From positions 1 to 64,000 of the forward strand of contig PAPF01000024.1 in assembly GCA_002708825.1 (NCBI GenBank): DNA of 64,000 nucleotides. The letters run 5' to 3'. Positions 18,999 to 27,773 of this stretch are shown here, in pieces. A program made the translations under genes and the position numbers. Within the stretch, counting starts at the first letter, position 1, and each line of letters begins with the position of its first letter. The notes under the pieces were generated by a model. It was not told the DNA's origin. It saw nothing but the letters and a program-made list of their open reading frames with translations, and did no database searches. This stretch comes from Phyllobacteriaceae bacterium (lineage in GTDB: Bacteria > Pseudomonadota > Alphaproteobacteria > Rhizobiales > Rhizobiaceae).

Positions 18999-19442
18999 TT
19001 AAATATACTTTACTTCTATTGAATTTAGCTCATATTTTTTATTTGATTTATAAAAATGATATACATCGCCTAGATTTGTACAAATGCTTCTATATTCATC
19101 ACCAACAAATGGATTATAAATATAGAATACCCCTATATTTTTTTCGATCAAAGCACCCACACACGATCCCATATCTAAAATCTCTGAAGGATCGTATTTC
19201 ATTTTGAATATTTCAATATATTTGTATTTTCCAATTAATAATGTAATATGAATTACTTTTTCTTGATCATCATAGAGACCCAACTCGATATAGCCGTAAT
19301 TAATTAGTCGAAATCCATCTACTTGAATTCCTTCTCCATAACGTTGTTTAACAATGCTGATTGGCATGCCTACGGAAATACCGAACACGCGATCTCGCGC
19401 TAAAATCTGGCTGAGATTAACAATATCTGCTTCCAAGGCCAT
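18999..19442 (-). CDS. Hypothetical AT-rich island protein (immunity-like?)
   Basis: MALEADIVNLSQILARDRVFGISVGMPISIVKQRYGEGIQVDGFRLINYGYIELGLYDDQEKVIHITLLIGK; ORF open to 19556 across repeat R3. Confidence 0.5.
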   Translation of the reverse strand: MALEADIVNLSQILARDRVFGISVGMPISIVKQRYGEGIQVDGFRLINYGYIELGLYDDQEKVIHITLLIGKYKYIEIFKMKYDPSEILDMGSCVGALIEKNIGVFYIYNPFVGDEYRSICTNLGDVYHFYKSNKKYELNSIEVKYI

Positions 19443-19481
19443 CGCATTTATTGCTGCTTTTATTTCTGTGCCAAGAGCCTT

Positions 19482-19520
19482 GATTGCCCGGGGCGAAACG
19501 GAAGTCAAGCGCGTAGACGG
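19482..19520 (+). repeat. 39-bp repeat R3, copy b
   Basis: GATTGCCCGGGGCGAAACGGAAGTCAAGCGCGTAGACGG; direct orientation relative to copy a. Confidence 0.9.
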
Positions 19521-19590
19521 TGACCTGAGCGAATTGAAGCAGCATCTCGACGACACAGACCACAGCCGTAGCGATAGACTGACACCACAT

Positions 19591-19619
19591 CACCGTTGAT
19601 CTCACCGTTGAATGCATCG
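19591..19619 (+). repeat. Partial repeat R1, copy 4
   Basis: CACCGTTGATCTCACCGTTGAATGCATCG. Confidence 0.75.
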
Positions 19620-19796
19620 ATCCCGGATCGCGGAAACCGGCCTTGACCGGATTGGGCAGGCCCTGCGGCACAGACCATCCAGGCCGGCAATTATCAGAAT
19701 TTTTACAGTACCGGGCCTAGGAATGAGGCTGCCGATGCATTCCGCCGGCCGGTTGCTTCTGGTCCGGTCCGGCCACCCGTTCGAGAGATTTCCGAG

Positions 19797-20786
19797 ATGC
19801 AGACAGTCTCGCGCATGCACGCCACGATGGCCGAACGGCCGGCTCCATGCCTTTCCATCGTCGTCCCGGTTCTCAACGAGCAGGACAGCATCCGCCGGTT
19901 CCTCTCGGTCACACGGCCGGCCATCGCGCGGGCCCTCGAGGCCGCAGGCAGCGACGCCGGGGCGGAATTCGTCTTCGTGGATGACGGATCGAGCGACAAC
20001 ACCTTCGCGCTGCTCAGCCGGATGGCCGCCGAATGCGGCGACATCCGCGTCATCCGCCTGTCGCGCAATTTCGGCAAGGAGGCCGCGCTTGCCGCCGGCA
20101 TCCGGCATGCCGCAGGCGCCGCCGTGATCCCGATGGATGTCGACCTGCAGGATCCGCCCGACCTGGTTGCCGAGATGGTCGCCAAGTGGCGCGCGGGCGC
20201 CCACGTGGTCAATGCGCGCCGCATCGACCGCACGTCCGACACCGCCGTCAAGCGGCGCACGGCGAACGGCTTCTACCGTCTTTTCAACTACCTGTCGGAA
20301 CATCCGATCCCCGACAATGTCGGCGATTTCCGCCTGCTGGACCGCAAGGTGGTGGATACGCTCAACACGCTGGAAGAGGGATTCCGCTTCAACAAGGGGC
20401 TGGTGTCCTGGGTCGGCTACCGCACCGAGGAAGTCCATTACGTGCGCCCCGCGCGCAATGACGGGGAAAGCAAGTGGCGCTACTGGAAGCTGCTGCAACT
20501 GGCCGTGGACGGCATCGTGTCGTTCTCGATCCTGCCCTTGCGGGTCTGGACGGCGATTGGCGGGGCCATCGCCCTGGCCGCCATGTTCTACGCGCTGTTC
20601 CTGGTCGCCTCCTGGATGATCTCCGGCAATGACGTGCCCGGCTACACCTCCACCATCGTCGCGGTGCTGTTCCTGGGCGGGCTGAACCTGCTTGGCCTCG
20701 GCGTGATGGGCGAATATGTCGGGCGCACGGCCAATGCGGTGCGCCGCCGGCCGCTCTATGTCATCGACGAAATGGAAGGGTTCTGA
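19797..20786 (+). CDS. Glycosyltransferase family 2 (DPM1/ArnC-like, two C-terminal TM)
   Basis: LSIVVPVLNEQDSI, EFVFVDDGSSDNT, RNFGKEAALAAGI, DVDLQDPP. Confidence 0.9.
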   Translation: MQTVSRMHATMAERPAPCLSIVVPVLNEQDSIRRFLSVTRPAIARALEAAGSDAGAEFVFVDDGSSDNTFALLSRMAAECGDIRVIRLSRNFGKEAALAAGIRHAAGAAVIPMDVDLQDPPDLVAEMVAKWRAGAHVVNARRIDRTSDTAVKRRTANGFYRLFNYLSEHPIPDNVGDFRLLDRKVVDTLNTLEEGFRFNKGLVSWVGYRTEEVHYVRPARNDGESKWRYWKLLQLAVDGIVSFSILPLRVWTAIGGAIALAAMFYALFLVASWMISGNDVPGYTSTIVAVLFLGGLNLLGLGVMGEYVGRTANAVRRRPLYVIDEMEGF

Positions 20787-20790
20787 AGCC

Positions 20791-21525
20791 ATGCAGCGCG
20801 GCGCCTATGCATCCATGGCCGAAAACGAGAGGGACCATTGGTGGTTCGCCGGACGCCGCGCCATCATCGAGCGGCTGATCGAGGCGAATTTCCCGGCCGG
20901 GCCGAAGAAACTGGCGATCCTGGAGGCCGGCTGCGGCTCCGGCGGCAACCTGGAAATGCTGGCCCGCTTCGGCCATGTGGACGCCTTCGAGTTCGACGAG
21001 GACGCCCGGCGCCTTGCCAATGCGCGCGGCATCACGTGCGTGGAACCCGGGGAACTGCCCTCGCGCATCACGCAGCCGGACGGGACCTACGATCTCGTGG
21101 CGCTGTTCGACGTGCTGGAGCATGTGGAGGAGGACCGGGCATCGCTCAGCGCGCTCGGCGCGAAGCTGCGGCCGGACGGGCGCATCCTCATCACGGTTCC
21201 CGCCATGCCCTGGCTGTGGTCCGAGCATGACGAGCGCCACCATCACAAGCGCCGCTACACCGCGGCCGCCTTGCGGGAGACCATCGAGGCGGCCGGCCTT
21301 CGCGTTTCGCGCATGAGCTATTTCAACTTCCTGCTGTTTCCGCTGGCCGTCGCGGCGCGGATCAAGGCGCGGCTGTTCGGACCGGGCAAGCCGGGCGAGG
21401 AAATGCCGGCCGGGCCGGTCAACCGCCTCCTCTACAAGGTCTTTTCCCTTGAACGCCATGCGCTGGGGTCGAGCATCCGCTTTCCGGTCGGCCTCTCCCT
21501 CTATGCGGTGGCCGAGCGGCGATGA
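20791..21525 (+). CDS. Class I SAM-dependent methyltransferase
   Basis: LAILEAGCGSGGNLEMLARFG, YDLVALFDVLEHVEED. Confidence 0.88.
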   Translation: MQRGAYASMAENERDHWWFAGRRAIIERLIEANFPAGPKKLAILEAGCGSGGNLEMLARFGHVDAFEFDEDARRLANARGITCVEPGELPSRITQPDGTYDLVALFDVLEHVEEDRASLSALGAKLRPDGRILITVPAMPWLWSEHDERHHHKRRYTAAALRETIEAAGLRVSRMSYFNFLLFPLAVAARIKARLFGPGKPGEEMPAGPVNRLLYKVFSLERHALGSSIRFPVGLSLYAVAERR

Positions 21526-23438
21526 CCATCGCGTCCATAAGGCAACTGGCCCGCTTTTCCATGGTGGGCCTGCTGGCCACCGGCATTCATGTCGCGGTGG
21601 CATGGCTCGCCTATCGCGGCCTGGCATTCGCGCCCGCCGCTGCGAACGCAGCCGGGTTCGTTTCCGCTTTCATGGCGTCCTATTTCGGGCACCACCACTG
21701 GAGCTTCCGGCGGCAGGGCAACCATGACATCCACCTGCGGCGCTTCCTCGTGGTCTCGCTGGTCGCCTTCCTGACGAGCCATGCGATCACGCTTGCGGTG
21801 ACCGGCTGGCTCGGGCTCGACTATGGCCTGGCGCTGCTGGCCATCGTGGCGGTGGTGCCCGCCTCGACCTATCTCGCCAGCCGCTTCTGGGCCTTTGCAC
21901 CCGTTGCCGCCCATGTGCCGGACCGTCCGGCGATCGGAACCCGAGCCTGGCAAGGCCATGCCGGGCTGGCCGTGGCCGCGCTTGCCGGCGCGGCGGCGTG
22001 GACCATGCTCCACGGGCGGCCCTTCAACGGCGACACAAGCTGGTATCTCGTCGCCACGCGCATGTGGATGGATGGCGCCTCGCTCTATTCCGACGTCATG
22101 GAAATCAATCCACCCATGGCGTTCCTGATCACCCGCGCGGTGCTGGTCTTCGGCGACTGGTCCGGCCTGCAGGACGGCACGGCCCTGCTTGCCGCCCTGT
22201 TCATGGCCATCGCCGTCACGGTGTTCCTGGTGGACCGGCTTGCCCGGCATATCCCGTCCGGCAATGTTCCGCGCACGCTGCTCGTGGCCGCATCGGCGGG
22301 GGCGCTGCTGATCACGTCACTGCTGGACTTCGGCCAGCGCGAGCACATCTTCCTCATCCTGGCCCTGCCCTGGATCGTGGCCTCGGCGATGCGCCTCGCC
22401 GGCTGGACGCTGCCTGCGGCAGCCATGGCGGCGCTTGCGCTCTACGCGGTGCCGGGCCTGCTTCTGAAGCCGCATTTTCTCATCCTGCCGGCGACCTTCA
22501 CCCTCATGCAGATCGTCTCCACGCGCAGCCTGCGGCCGGCCTTCGCCGCGGACAACCTCGTCTTCGGCGGCGCGGCGGTGCTCTACCTCGCCTCCATCCT
22601 CGCCTTCTTTCCCGATTACCTTGCACTGGTCGTGCCGATCGGGCGTCTCGTCTATGGCGGCTATGGGGGCGGGCTTGCCGATTTCCTGCCCTGGCTCGTG
22701 GAAGACTACATTGCGCTGCTGCTTGCCGCGCTGCTGCTTGCGTACCTGCCGCGAACCGCCGAAGGCCGGTTCGGCGCGGGATTGCTGGCGGCCACGCTGG
22801 CGCTCACGATCATCTATCTCATCCAGTTCAAGGGATGGCATTACCAGTTGCTTCCGGCGCTGGGCATGGCGCTGATCGCCAGCGCATGGACCGGCGCGCT
22901 CCTCCTGCGCGCGCAACGCATCGTGCCGCTCGCGATCGCCATGCTGATCGTCTATCCCTGCGTTCTCCTGCCGCTGATGCGCGGACCGCATCAGAACCCG
23001 GTTGCCCATGCGATGGCGGACGCCATCGGCAGCGATACGGAAGGCAAGGGCGTCATGGTCTTTGCCAGCAATGTCTGGGCCGCGTTCCCGATGGTGAACA
23101 TGACGGGCATGCGCTGGACCAGCCGCTATCCGAGCCAGTGGCTCGTTCCCGGCGCGATTGCCGGGCTTGCATCCACGCCGGAGACCGACGTGGATCGGCG
23201 CAAGGCGCTGGAGGACATGGCCGCCCATGCCCGCAAGACCGCCGCGGAGGATTTCGTCAAGAACCGCCCCGACATCGTGATCGTCGACATGCGCGAGGAA
23301 AAAACCGGCTTCGGCGACATCCCGTTCGACTGGCTGGCCTTCCTCAAGGCCGATCCGGACTTTGCCGAAGCCTGGCGCGACTACCGCCTCGACACGGCAA
23401 TCCCGGACTACGCGATCTGGCGCAGGGCCGGGGAATAG
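21522..23438 (+). CDS. GtrA-like domain fused to GT-C-like multispanning glycosyltransferase
   Basis: N-terminal RQLARFSMVGLLATGIHVAVAWLAY...ANAAGFVSAFMASYFGHHHWSF (GtrA) followed by ~500-aa TM protein; ATGA overlap with upstream gene. Confidence 0.75.
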   Translation: MTIASIRQLARFSMVGLLATGIHVAVAWLAYRGLAFAPAAANAAGFVSAFMASYFGHHHWSFRRQGNHDIHLRRFLVVSLVAFLTSHAITLAVTGWLGLDYGLALLAIVAVVPASTYLASRFWAFAPVAAHVPDRPAIGTRAWQGHAGLAVAALAGAAAWTMLHGRPFNGDTSWYLVATRMWMDGASLYSDVMEINPPMAFLITRAVLVFGDWSGLQDGTALLAALFMAIAVTVFLVDRLARHIPSGNVPRTLLVAASAGALLITSLLDFGQREHIFLILALPWIVASAMRLAGWTLPAAAMAALALYAVPGLLLKPHFLILPATFTLMQIVSTRSLRPAFAADNLVFGGAAVLYLASILAFFPDYLALVVPIGRLVYGGYGGGLADFLPWLVEDYIALLLAALLLAYLPRTAEGRFGAGLLAATLALTIIYLIQFKGWHYQLLPALGMALIASAWTGALLLRAQRIVPLAIAMLIVYPCVLLPLMRGPHQNPVAHAMADAIGSDTEGKGVMVFASNVWAAFPMVNMTGMRWTSRYPSQWLVPGAIAGLASTPETDVDRRKALEDMAAHARKTAAEDFVKNRPDIVIVDMREEKTGFGDIPFDWLAFLKADPDFAEAWRDYRLDTAIPDYAIWRRAGE

Positions 23439-23487
23439 CGGTCGGCCGGTCCGGCTTCATCCCGCCCGGCCAGCGGGCATGGACATC

Positions 23488-24066
23488 TCAGCCCTGGCTT
23501 TCCCTCACGGCTGCGACACTGCGCGCCTGATAGGCCTCGGCATCGCCGAAATCGGCAAAGCCGGCATGGTAGGGATGAACCCCCTTGGCCGGCTTTGCAT
23601 GCTTGATCGGGCACCAGCGTGTTTCGGTGCGCGCGGCGATCTCGCGCACATAGGCAAGCAGGCCGTTGGCATAGGAACAATACCAGCAATTGAGCTTTTC
23701 CAGCCCGTTCAGATAGGCCAGCTTGTAGCGGTCGAAGACGATGTAGTCGGCCCGGCGCACTTTTTGCAGGCCATAGGCGGGGAAACAGACTGCCTGGTAA
23801 ATCGTGACGAAAAGATCGAGCAGGACCAGCGGAACGAAGACGGAATAGATGAAGGGCGCCGTCAGGACGACTCGAAGCCGGGCGCCCGCGACATAGTTCA
23901 GCAGGCGCGTGCGCATCTGCCTGTGCAGGCGCAGGACTTCGGTTTCGAAGACCACGCGGCCACGCTCGATGCGGTAGTTGAAGGCCTGGCGCTGCTCGGC
24001 AATCGCCTTTTCCAGATCGTCCTGCAGCTTCTCGAATTTCTCGGCCAGTTCCGGGTAGATCGCCAT
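23488..24066 (-). CDS. Hypothetical membrane protein with CWYCSYANG motif
   Basis: ATG at 24066; two TM-like segments. Confidence 0.7.
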   Translation of the reverse strand: MAIYPELAEKFEKLQDDLEKAIAEQRQAFNYRIERGRVVFETEVLRLHRQMRTRLLNYVAGARLRVVLTAPFIYSVFVPLVLLDLFVTIYQAVCFPAYGLQKVRRADYIVFDRYKLAYLNGLEKLNCWYCSYANGLLAYVREIAARTETRWCPIKHAKPAKGVHPYHAGFADFGDAEAYQARSVAAVRESQG

Positions 24067-24147
24067 TGCCGTATCCCCGCTCCGGTGAAGCACCAATTCA
24101 AGAGACAAGCGAGCCATGCGGCCCGCCCGGCGTCAAGGCGCAAACGC

Positions 24148-25275
24148 TCAGCGGAAGTGCTTGGACAGCTTCAGGCCCTGTGCCTGGTAGTTGGATTTCA
24201 GGTCCGCGCCATAGAGCATGTCCGGCCGGGCCAGCATGTGCTCATAGACAAGACGGCCGACGATCTGGCCGTGTTCGAGGATGAAGGGCACTTCATGGCT
24301 GCGCACTTCCAGCACGGCGCGCGCGCCCTGACCGCCGGCCGAGGCATGGCCGAAACCGGGATCGAAAAAACCGGCATAGTGGACGCGGAATTCGCCGACG
24401 AGAGGATCGAAGGGTGTCATCTCCGCAGCGAAGTCGGGCGGCACGTGGACCGCCTCGCGGCTGACAAGGATGTAGAACTCGTCCGGATCCAGCACCAGTT
24501 CGCCCAGCCCCCTGCCCTGCAGCGGTTCCCAGAAGTCGAGCACGTCGTGGGCGGCGCGCCGGTCCACGTCGACCAGGCCGGTGTGGTGCTTTCCGCGATA
24601 CCCGATCAGGCCGCCTTCACAGCCCATCAGGTCGATGGACACGGCAAGGCCACCGCCGGAAATGTGCGGCTCGCCCTCGTCGACCAGCGCCTCGGAGCGA
24701 TGCAGCAGCATCAGTTCGCCTTCCGACAGGAGCGAATGACCGGTGCGGAAACGGATCTGGCTCAGCCGCGATCCCGTGCGCACGACAATCGGAAAGGTTC
24801 GCGGGCTGACCTCGATGAAGAGCGGACCGGCATAGCCGCGCGCGATCTTGTCGAACTCGCGGCCATGGTCGGTCATGATGCGGGTGAAGATGTCGAGCCG
24901 TCCGGTGGAGCTTTTCGGGTTGGCCGAGGCCGAGACCGTATCCGGCAGGGCGAGGCTTTCGAGCAGCGGGATGATGTAGACGCAGCCGGTCTCCAGCACA
25001 GCGCCTTCCGACAGGTCGATCTCGTGCAGCTTGAGGCGGTCCAGCTTGCTTTCCACGGTCGCCACCGGGCCGGGCAGGAAGGAGGCGCGCACGCGATAGG
25101 CCGTGTGGCCGAGGCGCAGGTCCAGGCTCGCCGGCTGGATCTGGTCGTCGTCCAGCGGGCGGCTGCTCTTCAGCCCGCCCTTGCTGAACAGTTCCGCTAT
25201 GTCCCGGTCCGGCAGGATGCCTGTCTGGCGCACTGTGCCCACTCCCCTGTCTGGCCGGACAGCTTTAGCGCGCAA
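24148..25275 (-). CDS. 2'-deoxycytidine 5'-triphosphate deaminase, double-length alphaproteobacterial form
   Basis: ILPDRDIAELF...DDDQIQPASLDLRLG...SANPKSSTGRLDIFTR; second similar half. Confidence 0.85.
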   Translation of the reverse strand: MRAKAVRPDRGVGTVRQTGILPDRDIAELFSKGGLKSSRPLDDDQIQPASLDLRLGHTAYRVRASFLPGPVATVESKLDRLKLHEIDLSEGAVLETGCVYIIPLLESLALPDTVSASANPKSSTGRLDIFTRIMTDHGREFDKIARGYAGPLFIEVSPRTFPIVVRTGSRLSQIRFRTGHSLLSEGELMLLHRSEALVDEGEPHISGGGLAVSIDLMGCEGGLIGYRGKHHTGLVDVDRRAAHDVLDFWEPLQGRGLGELVLDPDEFYILVSREAVHVPPDFAAEMTPFDPLVGEFRVHYAGFFDPGFGHASAGGQGARAVLEVRSHEVPFILEHGQIVGRLVYEHMLARPDMLYGADLKSNYQAQGLKLSKHFR

Positions 25276-25319
25276 CTTCGTTGACGCAAGGCGCGCGCGG
25301 TCATATAAGCCGGTTTATC

Positions 25320-25371
25320 CCGTGGTGATTTGGCCGGCCGGCTTGCAGCCACGTTAAACAAGTCGCTAAAA
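25320..25371 (+). promoter_or_regulatory. SAM-II riboswitch
   Basis: CGTGGTGATTTGGCCGGCCGGCTTGCAGCCACGTTAAACAAGTCGCTAAA matches the SAM-II (metA motif) consensus; P1 CGTGGT/GCCACG, pseudoknot CGGCTT/AAGTCG. Confidence 0.93.
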
Positions 25372-25384
25372 GGGGCCGCATGAC

Positions 25385-25416
25385 ACCGGCTTTGCGACTT
25401 TCGCGGCCGGTTTTTT
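25385..25416 (+). terminator. Intrinsic terminator between SAM-II aptamer and metZ
   Basis: ACCGGC-TTT-GCGA-CTT-TCGC-G-GCCGGT followed by TTTTTT. Confidence 0.8.
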
Positions 25417-25432
25417 GTTTGTGAAGGCAGAC

Positions 25433-26623
25433 ATGATGGTCGACACGAAGCGCCCCCTCCACCCGCAGACCACCCTCGTTCACGGCGGCACGCTGCGTTC
25501 GCAGTTCGGCGAGACATCGGAAGCGATGTATCTGACGCAGGGCTTTGTCTATGACAGCGCGGAAGCCGCCGAAGCCCGCTTCAAGGGCGAGGAACCCGGC
25601 TTCATCTATTCGCGCTATGCGAACCCCACCGTCGACATGTTCGAGAAGCGCATGGCGGCGCTGGAAGGCGCGGAGGATGCGCGCGCGATGGCTTCCGGCA
25701 TGGCCGCCGTGTCGGCTGCCCTGCTCTGCCAGTTGAAGGCCGGCGACCATCTCGTCGCCGCCAAGCAGCTTTTCGGCTCATGCCGCTGGGTGGCGGAGAC
25801 GCTGTGCCCGAAATTCGGCATCGAGGCGACCATCATCGACGGCACGAAACCCGAGGCATGGGAGGCGGCATGCCAGCCCAACACGAAGGTTTTCTTCCTC
25901 GAAAGCCCGACCAATCCGACGCTGGCGGTCATCGACATCGCCGCGGTCGCGGATATCGCCAATGCCAACGGCATCACCGTCGTCGTGGACAATGTCTTCG
26001 CCACGCCGCTCTACCAGAAGCCTTTGGAGCTTGGCGCGCATGTCGTCGTCTATTCGGCCACCAAGCATATCGACGGGCAGGGCCGGTGCCTTGGCGGCAT
26101 CGTCCTGTCGTCGAAGGACTGGATCGACGAGAACCTGCACGACTATTTCCGCCATACCGGCCCCAGCCTTTCGCCGTTCAACGCCTGGACGCTGCTCAAG
26201 GGGCTTGAAACCCTGCCGCTGCGGGTGGCGCAGCAGACGTCCTCGGCCGGGCGCATCGCCGATTTCCTGGCCGGCCACGGCAAGGTGGCGCAGGTCATCT
26301 ATCCCGGACGGACCGACCATCCGCAGGCCGGCATCGTTGCGCGGCAGATGACCGGCGGCTCGACCATGGTCTGCATGGAACTGAAGGGCGGAAAGGAAGC
26401 GGCCTTCGGCTTAGAGAACGCGCTTTCGATCTTCGCCATCTCCAACAACCTGGGCGACGCCAAGAGCCTCGTGACCCATCCCAGCACCACGACGCACAAG
26501 AACCTCAGCGAAGAGGCGCGGCTGGAACAGGGCATCCGGCCGGGCACGGTGCGCCTGTCTGTCGGCCTGGAGCATGCCGACGACCTGATCGCGGATATCG
26601 AACAGGCGCTGGCTCGGGTGTGA
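25433..26623 (+). CDS. metZ: O-succinylhomoserine sulfhydrylase
   Basis: Cys/Met PLP-enzyme family (YSATKHIDGQGRCLGG), downstream of SAM-II riboswitch; ATG 25433 preferred to TTG 25415. Confidence 0.92.
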   Translation: MMVDTKRPLHPQTTLVHGGTLRSQFGETSEAMYLTQGFVYDSAEAAEARFKGEEPGFIYSRYANPTVDMFEKRMAALEGAEDARAMASGMAAVSAALLCQLKAGDHLVAAKQLFGSCRWVAETLCPKFGIEATIIDGTKPEAWEAACQPNTKVFFLESPTNPTLAVIDIAAVADIANANGITVVVDNVFATPLYQKPLELGAHVVVYSATKHIDGQGRCLGGIVLSSKDWIDENLHDYFRHTGPSLSPFNAWTLLKGLETLPLRVAQQTSSAGRIADFLAGHGKVAQVIYPGRTDHPQAGIVARQMTGGSTMVCMELKGGKEAAFGLENALSIFAISNNLGDAKSLVTHPSTTTHKNLSEEARLEQGIRPGTVRLSVGLEHADDLIADIEQALARV

Positions 26624-26628
26624 ACCGC

Positions 26629-27243
26629 TCAGCCGCGGCCGGCGAATGTGCGCCGGGCGAGAAGGATGCGCATGGCTGCCGTGTAGAGGCAGACGGCGGC
26701 AAAGCCCCAGGCAATGACGGGGAACCAGGCAGGGAACAGGCACATGGCGGCGAAGACCGCTATGGTCTCGGTGGCCTCGGCGAGGCCGGTGGTGAAATAG
26801 ATCGACTTGTCGCCCCGCGCCACGCTCTCCATGGCATGGCGTTCGGCCAGCACGGCATAGGCAAGGAAGCTGGCGCCGTTGGCATAAAAACTGAAAAGGA
26901 GTGCCGCCGCGGCCAGCGCATTGGCCTGCGGGTCGAGCGCGGCAAAAGCCAGCGGAATGGCGCCGTAGAAGATGAAGTCGAGCACGATATCGAGATAGCC
27001 GCCATAGCCGGTCTTGCCATTGATGGCCGCGACGGCACCGTCCAGGCCGTCGGCCAGCCGGCTCACGAGCAACAGGACAAGGCCCGTCCAGAGCCATCCG
27101 CCCGCGATGGCGGCAGCGGCGGCCATGCCGACGATCCAGCCGGCCCAAGTGACCTGATTGGCGCTCACGTCCGCCGCGGCGATGCGCCGGGCCATGGCTC
27201 TCAGCCCCGGGTCGATACGCCTGCGCACCCAGCCATCCAGCAT
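26629..27243 (-). CDS. CDP-alcohol phosphatidyltransferase family protein
   Basis: RLADGLDGAVAAINGKTGYGGYLDIVLDFIFY = DG-x2-AR-type CDP-alcohol motif. Confidence 0.85.
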   Translation of the reverse strand: MLDGWVRRRIDPGLRAMARRIAAADVSANQVTWAGWIVGMAAAAAIAGGWLWTGLVLLLVSRLADGLDGAVAAINGKTGYGGYLDIVLDFIFYGAIPLAFAALDPQANALAAAALLFSFYANGASFLAYAVLAERHAMESVARGDKSIYFTTGLAEATETIAVFAAMCLFPAWFPVIAWGFAAVCLYTAAMRILLARRTFAGRG

Positions 27244-27365
27244 GTCGCCTCTCCTTTCGGGCAAGGCGTAGCAAATGCGCCGGCATGCTGCCAATCAAGT
27301 GCTTGCGAGCCGACCGTTGACGGCAGGGCGCCGGGCGGGTGTATGATTGGGATGTGGAGTCTGCC

Positions 27366-27758
27366 ATGTATCGCGCGAATACGGAAAACATCGAAGTCTG
27401 CGTCGAACCGATCTATCTGGACGAGGAATCCGCGCCGGAGGAGAACCGCTATTTCTGGGCCTACCAGGTCCAGATCGCCAACAGGGGGACCGTCGCGGTC
27501 AAGCTGATGTCCCGCTACTGGCGGATCACGGATGGCCTTGGCCGGGTGGAGGAAGTGCGCGGTCCCGGCGTCGTCGGCGAGCAACCGGTCATCGCGCCCG
27601 GCGGGCACTATGAATACACGTCCGGCTGTCCGCTTCCCACGCCCTCGGGCATCATGCAGGGCAGCTACACGATGAGCGACGCTGACGGCCGGCAGTTCGA
27701 TGTCGACATTCCCGCCTTCTCGCTCGACATTCCCGGCGTGGCACGCATGGTCAACTGA
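27366..27758 (+). CDS. apaG: ApaG protein
   Basis: [31 protein letters not shown]...[39 protein letters not shown]. Confidence 0.93.
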   Translation: MYRANTENIEVCVEPIYLDEESAPEENRYFWAYQVQIANRGTVAVKLMSRYWRITDGLGRVEEVRGPGVVGEQPVIAPGGHYEYTSGCPLPTPSGIMQGSYTMSDADGRQFDVDIPAFSLDIPGVARMVN

Positions 27759-27773
27759 CCGGGTGCATCCGGT

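Noticed and set aside
16597-19640. Integron cassette array with R1 as attC sites
   Set aside because: R1 copies lack the RYYYAAC/GTTRRRY ends and the long imperfect palindrome of attC. The ORFs face both directions and there is no integrase in the window.
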